DNA from: Diorhabda sublineata
Lineage: Eukaryota > Arthropoda > Insecta > Coleoptera > Chrysomelidae
Direction of reading: 5' to 3'
Length of the DNA: 64,000 nt
Assembly: GCF_026230105.1 (NCBI RefSeq)
Contig: NC_079476.1
Span: forward strand, 35,888,559-35,952,558
The stretch's first letter is position 1. Each line of letters begins with the position of its first letter. The notes under the pieces were generated by a model. It saw only the letters and a program-made list of their open reading frames with translations. It did not search any database and was not told where the DNA came from. Below are positions 47,185 through 58,262 of the stretch, piece after piece. Made by a program: the position numbers and the translations under genes.

Positions 47185-49845
47185 TATTATAAATGTTTAA
47201 TCTGGAAAAGAAACACAGAATTTTAGTAATTTTATTTAAAAATTGTTTAATTAATCATATACTTATGTCAATCCATATATTAAGGTTATATGGGTCTACT
47301 TTTTTTATATTCGCCACGATTTTGTACATTTTTAGCCAGGTTTAGGTAAGACTGCATAGTTGTTATGTGATACATTCTACAGCTCCGAGTCATGATTGTT
47401 GCCTAAAGAGCTGTTCGATTAATCAAAATGTTAAATCAACCTGTGGCATTAAAAAAATTAAAGTTACTACATTTAATTGATACTTGAGATTAGCTCATCT
47501 CATCACATATCGGTAAAGTACTAAATTGGTAAGGTTTTTTCTCAAACACAGTCAATAATGGTTTATAGTATATATTATAATAATAATTTGTAGAAATCTA
47601 GCGTATGGAGGATTGCATATAACAATAACTAGCCGGTTTAATGAATTTATGATATTTCTGTATTTGAGTTCCAAATATGGTATTACTCATATCAAATTTT
47701 TGAATTTAGTTTTGTATAAGTTTATTACCAAGAATGCCGAACGAATCACGTAGAATAATTTTTCTGCTAAGAATTTAATTTTGTTAACGAACTTTCTAAC
47801 AATTCTCTAATAGTTTCTGGACGGTTTTATTGGAAAATTCCACAAACTAAGAAAAGAAACTCTGCAGTTTATTTCCAAGTAAACGTGCAGGAAACAACAC
47901 AAGAGAAAAGATAGAAATAAGAACAAGGGTGTTTTTAGAGCGCCTTAAACTCATTATGAGAAATATATACCATACCCGAGGATGCATAACGTTGAATAAA
48001 CGCGAAGATCTGAATTTCAAATGAGGGACAATCAAATTATCTCTTTATTGTTGTTGATGACAAGAAACGTGTTATTTATAGAGAGTCCGCCAATTTGGAA
48101 AAGTCAATTGCCTTTTTAAAATTCCACATCAAAAATAATAATACATTTTAGATATATAACTAGACTTGTATTAAAGTTATAGAATTTTTAATATCTCGCC
48201 AGTGATATTATCAAATATCACAGAAAAGTACGTCACAAGTATGGAAAGAAAAAAGTGTCCAGTTGTACGTATACGTTTGAAAACTTTCTAGAATGACTCT
48301 GATGCAGACAAAGGATATGGTATGAATGTATAGATTGTAGATAAATTAGATCATTATTGAAAATTTCAACAGTTTGTGTTATAGAAGAAGTTGTCCAGGG
48401 CGTAAATAATATTCGGCGCTTACTTTAAAATTTACCTTGATGTGGTGCCACGCTTTTTTATATATATACACAGATTCTTTAGTTCTTTCTACCCTCCATA
48501 GTCATAAGTTTAAATTTTTCTTATGAATTTCAATCCAATTCTCAGGCTCGTGTATAAGCCTCAAAATCTCTATTAATATCACTAGGTGCAAAGAAAAAAA
48601 ATTCTCAACCGCGGTTCCAAAACTACTGAACGAATTTTCATGCGGACTTAAGTGTACAGGGTTGTTTCTAGGAGGAAAACGGTGACCTAAACTTATTTTC
48701 AGTTATACTGAATGTCCCACTAATAGTTAAACAAATCAAACATATAAGATTTTTTAAATGGAACCCCTATATTTGATCACACCTTTGAATTCTACATGGA
48801 AATGGAAATGAAAACTCGGCGAAATCTTATCCTGATGAATTTATTCGATTTAAACAAGTGAAGTTGCAGAAAATTTCTAAGATTGCACACATCGAGTCTG
48901 AATCTTATTGGACTATTGTCGCCTCAGTGGACACTAGATTTAGCAAGGGATACAACGTACAGATTATGCCACACACCACATTCTCCAGAGGTGTGAGAAA
49001 TTACAAAACTCTAGAGCAGATGAATTAGAAGATCATTCGAGAAAAATCACATAAAATGACTAGAATGTATAATAATACAGTTATGAACTAAGAGAAATAA
49101 AAATAATAAATCGAAATCGAATTACTTCCAAATATAGAATTTTGTATATTGCAGACAAAGTATAAATTAATACTTCAATTTAAAGTGGTGAGTAAATGTG
49201 ATCAATAATCAGTATTGTGCCAAATTTCGAGGTAATAGGATCTTGAACGCATCCGTGATGTGAAAGTATATTTTTCTTCAAACGAATTTCTTATTTGCGC
49301 AAATTTACCCACGACAATAACTGAAATAATTAAAATGTTCTTCCTTAGTATCTTTAAATACATGATACGGAATTCTCTTACGAAAATTGATACATTTAAA
49401 CTCAATATTCAAATAAAGAAGGCAAAAAGACGAATAAAATCGACGTAATATTTGCAAATAACCAGAAAACGTTGCCAAGAAATTCTAGTCGATAACTATA
49501 TTACTATGGTTATGAACGTATTCCTTACGTTGCATATTTTATTGTTAATTCATTTTTTCAATGAATGATAATTTTCTTAATATCATTGTTTCAACCTCTA
49601 TAAATTGTTATTTGAAGGCGAATGAGGTTTTGCCCAATTCCTTCAATAAATCTGTTGTTACATGGTATCACTGGAACCAAATACTTAATACGCAATTTGC
49701 AATTTTGAAAAAAAAACTCTACACAGGGTGTTCAGAAACTCTCTTGTCAATGTCTATCTAACTTATTTCACGCCCTCTCAAAATTTTCTCCTAAATAATT
49801 AGCGCTCTTTCAATCTAACACAGTTTATGTATTGAACATACTGTA
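47185..49845. other. Upstream of Clpb; no recognisable gene
   Basis: The Clpb promoter should lie just above 47184, but no distinct element can be defended. Around 48590-48680 there is a run (ACTGAACGAATTTTCATG) of the kind found in degenerate insect repeats. Otherwise featureless. Confidence 0.4.
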
Positions 49846-49849
49846 ATCT

Positions 49850-49990
49850 TTTGGATAACCAAGTTATCGTCTTCAAACTTACCTGCAGTCTCAAAAGACG
49901 ATATATTGGTTATTGAAACTCTCGTCGGACTGTGTAATTGTGAGTGTTGGTGTGCGGTAGTGTAAATAATGTGTTCAGTATGAATATCAC
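49850..49990 (+). repeat. Dispersed repeat copy with inverted hairpin (copy B)
   Basis: Contains AAGACGATATATTGGTTATTG, GAAAC and a GTGAGTGTTGGTGTGCGGTA tract like copies A and C. Directly upstream, an inverted partial copy (AACCAAGTTATCGTCTTC, 49859-49876) faces it, making a head-to-head arrangement. The first core block is degenerate here (CTCAAAAGA). Confidence 0.5.
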
Positions 49991-50039
49991 CAATTATTTC
50001 AGTAAATCCATCTTAGTAGTAATTAATTTTAGTCTGTTG

Positions 50040-50505
50040 TGTAAGCTTCTTTCTTTCTTCTTTTCAGTGTCGTCTTCTACCGAAAGTTGGTAGACTTTTG
50101 CGCCGCATAAATAATATTTCTGGTATTTGGAACCATTCGGGTAGGTTTTTCAGCCAGGATTTTTTTCTACCTAACCCTCTCCTATCTGCTAGCGATGATT
50201 TGCTCACTCTGAAAAGACACGGAGGATGGTATTCTTCCAAAGTAGCAAAAGGATACATAGAAGAATCCGTACAAAGCAAAATAGAAGTATCACAAACATT
50301 GCTTAAACATTCTCACCGTTCTTCGGCAACCATGCTAGTGGAAAGCAGCGCTGATTTGCTCACTCTGAAAAGACACGGAGGATGGCGCTCTTCCAACTTA
50401 GCAAAAGGATACATAGAAGAATCCCTACAAAGCAAAATAGAAGTATCACAAAAATTGTTCAACCCTTCTCACTTAAAAAATACAAGCTCTGTGACACTTT
50501 AGTTC
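50040..50505 (+). pseudogene. Crypton-type tyrosine recombinase, C-terminus with duplicated active-site segment
   Basis: The open frame on the + strand contains LLTLKRHGGWYSSKVAKGYI and, 52 codons later, LLTLKRHGGWRSSNLAKGYI, each followed by EES-x-QSKIEVSQ. LKRHGGW-x-S-x-VA-x-GYI is the end of the catalytic domain of Crypton-like recombinases, with the second His and the nucleophilic Tyr. The duplication is 156 bp per unit (from 50197 and from 50353) and keeps the frame. The rest of the recombinase is missing, so it is a remnant unless it is part of a spliced host gene. Confidence 0.65.
50197..50490 (+). repeat. 156-bp in-frame tandem duplication
   Basis: Two copies with identical runs such as TTGCTCACTCTGAAAAGACA and AGCAAAAGGATACATAGAAG. 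Divergence is low, so the event is more recent than the decay of most elements here. Confidence 0.85.
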
Positions 50506-50599
50506 TAAAGAATGAAATACCGAAGGGATTAAACTTCCACAATAATACAAATTGTACAATAAATGTTACTATTAATACCAATTATTCCTAAATGTACTA

Positions 50600-51640
50600 A
50601 TTATGTTGTTGTTTCTAGTGTTATGAATGAATAATTGTTTTTTCTTTTAATTAATTTCAATTGGATTTGATAGAAATAAGGTGTTTACAGATAAGTACAA
50701 TGAAAAATATTAAATATGAGGTTCCTTGTAATAATTGTGATGCTGTGTATATGGGATAGATATCTGAATACTCAGATGAAAAAGTCATTAATACGACCAA
50801 AAATATGAAGCTGCAAAAACAAACCATAGAATATAATGTACAGGGTTGCTTGTTTGTGGTGAGAATTTTGTAATTAAAACAGATTTTGTTAATAATTATG
50901 TGGTAAATCAGGTCGAAGCTTCAAAAATATTATTTATTAAAAAATCTATTATTCATTAAAAGATACCTGAAATCGGACAATGTATCAACGTACATGAAAA
51001 ACATTGAATTAATTATATCCAATCTTATATTTCACAAATAATAAGGTTAATAAGAAAATCATGTAGTATTATTTATAATTTTTCAAATTTTTAAATGTCT
51101 TACAAAAAAGTAGCTGATATCTTTCCAATTTCAATAAATAGATGAGTTTATCCGGACGTCAAAATAGCTTCGTTGTTCGTTGAAATTCTATTCCATTTTC
51201 CAATTAATTCCTATTAATAATAAAAATTTTCAACTATGTAGTTTCAACTTTGTCTTGGGTGTTAAATGTAAAAATGACAGATTAAATATTCATTGAAATT
51301 CGTACGTCTGTGACATTTTCCGTATCGGTATGTAATATTCTATAAATAAAATATAATTATTTCGAAATGTTCCCCAAAATACTGCCTGAATTATTTAGCA
51401 TTATATTAATCTATAAATAATACTCCGAGGATTAGCTTTCCAGGTGATACAAAGTTTTGTATACAGTTCATGTAAAATGTAATAGTACAATGTTATTAGT
51501 TAGTAACTAAAATAACACAGGCCAACAAAACGAGAATAAAATGTGGATTCTGAATGTTTTTTATGTGTTGAATTCAATGATTACACCATAATTTTCCGCT
51601 TGTAATTTTTGAGATACAGGATATTAGTACAAACAAAATT
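50600..51640. other. AT-rich DNA, nothing recognised
   Basis: No gene, clear repeat or transposon block could be supported. Confidence 0.4.
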
Positions 51641-51649
51641 GAAAAATGA

Positions 51650-52215
51650 AATATGTCTTTAACCACCAAAATAAGAATTTTTCTCCACTTCCTTTGGTCC
51701 TTTGCTAGTTCTCTCCACTCCTGTTTTCACGTATCTCATCTTGACTTCTTGTAGCACTCTTTCCTCCCTCCAGTACACTTCACACAAGTATCTACAGTGC
51801 CATTCCAGCAACGTATCCTAAACATTCTGTTTTTTGTGCTTCAACATTTTCGGTTCCTTGTATATCATCATTAGTTCTCTGCTTGTATTTTCCTGAGGAT
51901 TTTTCTTCCCCATATTTCCAATTTAGTACCATATTCTTTTGGCATTGTCAATGTTTCTGATGCATATAAAACTGCTAGTTTTACAATTGTTCCTCACGCT
52001 CTTATTTTGAGTGCCCTTGAAAGGATTTTGCACTCAGTTTTTTGATGGTGAAGTTACCGCTCTGTTAGTTTTCGGAATTCTCTTATCTACCTCATTTGCA
52101 GAAGTTACTGATATACCTAGATAATCCTTATTCCTACTTCGTCAAATGCTTTGGATAGTTTTTTCTTTGTATTGAGTCGTAAACATATTGGAAATCAATG
52201 TGAAGAAGATGTACT
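51650..52215 (-). pseudogene. RTE-like retrotransposon, C-terminal remnant
   Basis: The reverse strand, with stops, reads a WGRKILRKI-like segment, AQKTECLGYVAGM (compare the RLRWAGHV-x-RM block) and a final W/R-rich part. Order fits the tail of insect endonuclease/RT proteins, but divergence is high. Confidence 0.4.
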
Positions 52216-52399
52216 GTTTGTTTATAAGCGTAGTTCTGCATCAGGTTCAGTGTAAATCTTGTTACAATTGTAGATCGCCCTGCTCTAGAACCTCATTGCT
52301 TTTAAGTGGTTCATGCGTGAACAACTTTTGTTGGATTTTACTCGTTTGGGAATATCCATACATTCGATTAAGTTTCAAGTTCATATGCATAGATTATGA

Positions 52400-52790
52400 C
52401 TCATCGCCTGTCACGATCGAATAAACGTCTTTTAAAGCACGGCGATTTAATTTTTTCAAAATTACTTCTTTCCACCAATCGACACGAATATTTTTTTTGA
52501 GCGGCATCTGAAGCAATACAATAGTTTTGACAGCCCATTGTTAATGAAATTTTGAATTCATGCGAGTGAAACTAATGCCCAAATATGCCTCAATCTCACT
52601 GTATGTCACAAGACGATCTTGCAATATCAATTTACGCATAGCATCGATGTTTTCTGGCAGAACAGTCGATTTTGGACACCCTTCACGGAATTCATCTTGT
52701 ATCAAAGTGCGAACACGATTGGCGGAGATGGTGGCCCTGAATACGTTCATCGAAAAAAATGTCAAACAAAGTAACAAAGTTAACACAAAT
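52400..52790 (-). pseudogene. Mariner-type transposase, N-terminal half remnant
   Basis: The reverse strand reads PKSTVLPENIDAMRKLILQD, RLVTYSEIEAYLGIS, and after a frame change VDWWKEVILKKLNRRALKDV followed by YSIVTGDES. These are the second helix-turn-helix and the region up to the first catalytic Asp (TGDES). It stops there; the rest of the catalytic domain is absent. Confidence 0.75.
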
Positions 52791-53849
52791 TCATATATTC
52801 GAATTTCTGAAAATCCATTTGAATACCAAAGAATCAACCTGTCATATTAGTTCGTTGAATTTTATCGACTCGAGGCATGTGAATTAAAGACTAATAGTCA
52901 AAAAAATTGTTTTCTACCCATAAATGGTAAATTGATACTTTTGTTTCGATAAAAATAATTTACAGTTTTCCAACAAGTAAATGTAATGAAAACATTAGAT
53001 AAATAGTTATAAAAAAATCTTCGGATGTTTTACCACCTGTAATTTTCAACAAACAGGTCCTATTGAAATATGCAAAAAAGCAAATTACTCTCTGAATTAT
53101 TAAACCAAAGTAGTTACGAGAATAAGTTCAAAGCGCTTTGAAGTTTGTGTGTTAAGATTAAAATGCACGCAATTAAAAAAAAAGTGAGTATGTATAAAAT
53201 ATAATGTGTGCCGCATATATCACAGAAGTTAACGCCAGTCGTAATTCATGATTAATTCACATTACGAAAACTCTAAATGAAACTAGAGCTGCCGGCTATT
53301 TTTTTCCTTAAACTAATACCAAAGGGAGGATAATAAACTTTTAACACGTTTTTATTAGTTTCACCTGTATATTTGTATGCTTGTAACTGATTGTTTGTTA
53401 TCGATTTTACTCTATTTTCAACGATCAGATTTAATTCAAACTTTGCACACATATCAAAGACTGATAAGAATGCAATAATTTGATCAAAATATTTGATGAT
53501 CCTGATTAGGTTCACCAGGATTCATAAATTTCTTCTTGTATCCTTTAATCTTAAATCTTAAAAACTGGTACAAAGTAGCAAATTGAACTAGAAAAAATAC
53601 ACTTTGGATACACTCAGAAATAAGTTTTTAGAGTTAGTTATACTAAAAAGTAAAGAAATAAATTATAGTTTAAAACAACTGAAAAGCACGTTTTTAGCAA
53701 TAATCAAACTAAAAAGTAAAAAATAATGATTGACAAAAGAAAAAATTAACAGAAGCGTGGGTGCTATGTATGACATTTAAAAAATAACTTGGCGTTTTGT
53801 AATATATAGATCTGAGTTTGTGCTGCGTTCTTTTTACTAAAGCTTGTAA

Positions 53850-54315
53850 AACAAACTTTAGTAGGTAGGCTGTAGGCCTCGGATAAATTGGGGCCGGAGA
53901 AAAATCTCAGCTAAAGACACGTTAGCTTTGCATCTACACCTACCTTTTGCGTCGGAGGCTAGCAACAAACTCAGCAATGGTTTGCGTTTCAATCTGGTGA
54001 GTTGACAAGAAGTAATGCTGTGAGATAACATTTGGCTTTGGTGAAAGTATTTTTCTGCGATGTTCATCCAAGTTTGTCTGATTATTGATTAGCTCATCAG
54101 GCCCCAAAAACGCCGAAATTGGTCGATCCGACTGAGGCATTGAATAACTTGTTTCGTAGCCACGGATCAGTGGCATTTTTAACTGCTAGATAGTTCTCGA
54201 AACGCTGAATATAATACGAAAACGGTTCCTTGGATGCATAAAAGTTTTCCAACGGGAATATTAAACCTTGGGTTTGTATGGTAACCATAAATCCTTTGAG
54301 AGAGCTCATGATACG
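53850..54315 (-). pseudogene. LTR-retrotransposon gag-like remnant
   Basis: Three overlapping reverse-strand frames carry capsid-like sequence: an F-x-YYIQRFENYLA block (start at 54309), then a NVISQHYFLSTHQIETQTIA block and a degraded C-terminal part near 53860. This matches the gag pattern of insect Ty3/BEL-type retrotransposons (ERFE ... R-x-F-x-x-R-x-Q ... ES-x-x-xFV-x-xLR). Frameshifts break it; no pol or LTR was recognised beside it. Confidence 0.6.
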
Positions 54316-54459
54316 ACAGTCCGATTCCCAGATAGGACTAAAAGCTGCAGAAAACTCGATTAGATGGAATTTTGAGTTCGTTTCTTCTAGAATCTAGATC
54401 GATAGAATTTGATACGTCTAGTAATTGCGATCTACGAAGTCTTACAATCCAGTAACGAG

Positions 54460-55450
54460 ACTGATTTCCCTCCACGTGTAATTCTCTCCCAGCTATGCCT
54501 CTTATACATGTGTGTTAGTTATGCTCGTCACAAAAATGGAGTATCGGAACTGAACGATTTAGCGACTAAAACTTGCAGTAAAGTATAACAAGGGTTTGTT
54601 GATGATTTTATGAGTCGTATTTCGCTGGAATAAAATTTTTAAAAAGGACCGTGATAGTTTGGAAGACGAAACGCTATGACAAAGACCGGTCGAGGTGAGC
54701 TCTGACACAAACGTGCTCCCTAGTTCGCCAAGATCATCCGTTTAGAATTCGAATGATATTAGACGTACCGAATATCAACCACGAATCCATAAGGCAGATT
54801 TTAATTCAAGATTCCTCGATTAGTAAGCTCCGTGCAAATATGATTCCTTTCAGAACAACAAACAGTATTGAATGGAAATCATAGAAAACAGTTTATCCTC
54901 AGTCTCTGAAGACGATAACTTGAATATCGAAACGCGTGCTAGATAGTGAAGTTATGGGTGTTGGTGAAGTGGTGGTGTAAACAGTGTATTCAGTACAGAA
55001 AACTGGTTGGTTTTTAGCCATTGCTATCACTATATCACTAAATGAACCAAAACCAAAAAATTGAAAACGATGTTAATCTTCTTCTTTGACAGCACCGTGA
55101 TGTTTCATAACGTGAGTCAATTATTCAATCGTAAAATACCATTGACTAAGACGTATTTTTTAGCTTCCATAGAGATTCCTTTGTTAATACAGCAATCTCA
55201 ACAGTCGTATCTGTCGCCTTGTCACTTTTTTCTCGTCCCCAAAATCAAAAACGTCGCAGCATTTTGAATTGATTGAGGATACACAAACAACTGTGAAGAG
55301 GGTGCTGTTGGAGATTTCAACCAAACACTTCCAAAATTGCTACAACGCCTGTTGAAATCGCTGTAGTCGTTATATTATTGCGGGAGGGAATTAGAAGAGA
55401 ATCATATATTTTTGCGGAATAATTGTTTTTTGAAAATGTCTCAATCTTGT
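54460..55450 (+). pseudogene. Mariner-type transposase split by a repeat insertion
   Basis: The + strand holds an N-terminal helix-turn-helix part near 54600-54860 (HPFRIRMI, NINHESIRQILIQDSS) and a C-terminal part near 55060-55450 (FLASIEIPLL, SPCHFFLVPKIKN, IEDTQTTVKRVLLEISTKHF). Between them lies the hammerhead-like dispersed repeat at 54890-55005 in place of most of the catalytic domain. The third catalytic Asp position reads SPCHFF where APCDFF is expected. Confidence 0.6.
54890..55005 (+). repeat. Dispersed repeat copy with hammerhead-like core (copy C)
   Basis: CTGAAGA (54906-54912), a hairpin GATA ... TATC, GAAAC (54929-54933) and CGCGTGC, followed by GGTGTTGGTGAAGTGGTGGT and GTAAACAGTGTATTCAGTA. 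Same order as copies A and B. Confidence 0.55.
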
Positions 55451-55459
55451 AACGGTTAG

Positions 55460-57430
55460 TGTGGGAATAATAGAACTGCCTAGTTTCAGGATGTGTATTT
55501 TGTATTTTGTTATAGAGGAAATTAAATGGATTGCTTTTGATATAGGTTTTTTAGTCAGCAACATTATTTAAAATTCATATTTCTATCTGGAATGGATGAT
55601 CCTGGGATTAAGATATAAACCCAAACAGTTACATTTCTTTCTAACTTTCGTGATAAGTAGAATAATCACTACATTATTCATGGTTTTCTTATTTGTTATG
55701 AGTTATGATATACTTAATTTCTGCATTAAACTTATCATTAGACAGACCTAACCTGAACATTTAAGGTAATGCATTTTAGTAATGTCTTTGTTTTAAATCC
55801 TTTCATCGTAACTGCTACCTGTAACAGTTCAATTTATTGTCGTGTCCCACTCGTTTCAACTGGAGAGCTCGCCCTCTGGCAGTGGATTCCTGTAAATGAA
55901 CAAATTAATTGCAGGGACTAACTTAACATCCAATTTCATGATTTTGTTATTAGTTAAACAAACTTTGTATTTGTGAACCTGTTATAAGTGGGATGTTCCT
56001 ATATCATACAATTATGGAGGGTTATTTAGAAAATAACACGGAATATCAGTATATTGAACGTTTTTATTCATTTGGAGTTGGAAAATACTATATTTTATTT
56101 GATTTTCTTGTTGAAATTGAAAGTAAAGAGCTATTAGTAGCTAAGTAGCTGCTAAATAGCCTGCCCTGGTCTATGCGTTACAATATCTTTGACAAAAATC
56201 CTCCTTCGTAGGAAGGTCCTGTTAGAATCTCTTTCCCCGTTCATCTCTTAAATTTCAATTGGCGCAAAAAAAAAGTTTAAGCAGTTATGAGAATGTAATT
56301 TGATACTCATGCTAGATCTGATCCGTTGTAAGAAACGCATTAAGCTCATTTTATAAACTAAAATCTTTACCTTTAGTTTTACAACGTATTGAGAAAACTC
56401 TAAAATTTTCTTATTTCTAAATAAAATATATACGACATGAAAAAACACATTCTATACCTCTTTTTCTTAACATCCCTTATTGTTTTCATGAAATTATTTA
56501 TAGCCCATCAAAAATTTCCTTTTCTTCTTCTGTCTCAGCCTTTGGAACATTTTTCATTCGAGAGAGATGAAAAAGGAAACGATGATTCATTTGTTAGTTA
56601 AGATATTTCACAAATTGTTTTATATGTAACAAAATTTTACGATTCCTTGATCCTTAAAGTAGCTTTATCAGGTTACGTTATCCAAGAAATAGTGCTTCCC
56701 GAGGCTAATCTTTTTAAATATAATATTGTTTTTAAGCTCTACTATTCCACAAGAGTACTTTGTATAACCAGCTTGTTGACACGTTTGGGCCAGTTGTGTT
56801 TTCTGTCCAAGACCAAAGCGATAGTGCTTTATTGTCTTTTTACTTTTGTGGAATCAACAATAAATAACGACCTTAATTTATTCCCATTGTGTAAGAAAAC
56901 GTAACATTAGAAAAGAAATTTTTCAATCCCACAGCAGTCATTAAACCAGGTACATACTTAGTAATACGAAGTCATCTTATTCAGTAAAACATTTGAGGAG
57001 ATTCCGTTATTTTGTGAGGAGATTTCAGTTCTTTTTGTTATTAAGTTTTATTATTCATTATCATTCAATCTTTGAGGAAAAATTTGACAGTTGTAGATCT
57101 CTACTTAGGTTATTCAAAGCATCTTGTTTATTGTTTTGGCGTTTTCTAATCATATTCACTTAAGGTTTAGGGCTCCGAATATGTCTGTCATCAAAGGAAA
57201 TTTCTCGATTTTTCGTAATAATACCAATCGTTTTGCTGGTTCATGGGTTCATTTCGATGTTATTGCTTTTTTCTACCCAAATCTATGCAGTTTCGTATTG
57301 GTCCATAAGCATGAAAGCTCAACACACCTTTTGTAGACGTTTGGCGGAATCCACGCCTTGTCGTCCATTCACAGATAGTAACCGTTACAAATATAGTAAA
57401 CCAGAGTTACGCAATAAATTAAAAGAAAAA
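55460..57430. other. No recognisable gene
   Basis: AT-rich sequence. The frames at 56647-56904 and 57124-57336 show no family pattern. Confidence 0.4.
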
Positions 57431-57432
57431 AG

Positions 57433-58262
57433 ATGTCCTCCGAAATTGTGAAAATCGAAAAATTGGATTATCGAGTCCTCATCAAGTACCAGTATTTGAA
57501 AGGGTTCAGAGGTAGGCAGATTTACGAAGATATGCTTAATACCCTTGGTGATCAATGTCCTTTGTATGCGACCGTGAAAAATTGGACTGCCATCGACCAC
57601 TCAAAGAGGTGAAATTTCCATTGAAGATGATTTCATACGAATGCGTTCATCATATAATTCACGTCAATTTGGGCATGAGAAAAATTGCTACAAAATGGAT
57701 CCCCAAATGTTTGAATGTTGACCAAAAGCGTGCAAGGGTTCGATCTGTGCTCGATTTGAAAACGATGTAGATGTCTTAAACCGAATTGTAACTATGGATA
57801 AGACTTGGGTACAATTCTACGATCCAGAAATAAAGTAATAATCTATGGAATGGCAACTCTCTGGTTCTCCTAAACCTAAGGAATTTCGTGTCCAAAAATC
57901 TGCTAGAAAAGTTCTTACGTCAGTTTTTTGGGATTGCCATGTAGTAATCATGATTGAATAAGGGTAGAACAATAACTGGAGATTACTATTCGACATTACT
58001 GACCACTCTACGGGAAAAAATTAAAGCGCCCCTGCATACAAATCTCATGTTGACAAGCAAAAAATTCGTGATTTAGGGTTTGAATTACTAGAACATCCCC
58101 CTTATTCACCAGATTTGGCTCCGTCCTACTATCATCTCTTTTTTGAACTGAAAAAATTTTATAAGGTAGTGTATTTTCTTCCAACGAGGAGGTAATAAAA
58201 GCTGTGGAGGTCTGGTTTGCAGAGCAAGAAGAAACAGTTATAACCAAAAAAGAGCGTATCTA
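57433..58262 (+). pseudogene. Mariner transposase, near full-length but dead
   Basis: Starts MSSEIVKIEKLDYRVLIKYQ at 57433. Continues with the helix-turn-helix regions (degraded), then HVNLGMRKIATKWIPKCLNV and DQKRARV, TMDKTWVQFYDPEIK (first Asp region), TGDYYSTLLTTLREKIK, LEHPPYSPDLAPS and EVWFAEQEE near the end. Several frameshifts and stops are present. The segment carrying the second catalytic Asp is deleted, and the third Asp is Tyr (PSYYHL). Terminal inverted repeats were not identified. Confidence 0.85.

Noticed and set aside
57433..58262. Mariner copy as a live transposase
   Set aside because: Frameshifts, a deletion of the second catalytic Asp region and a Tyr in place of the third Asp rule out activity.
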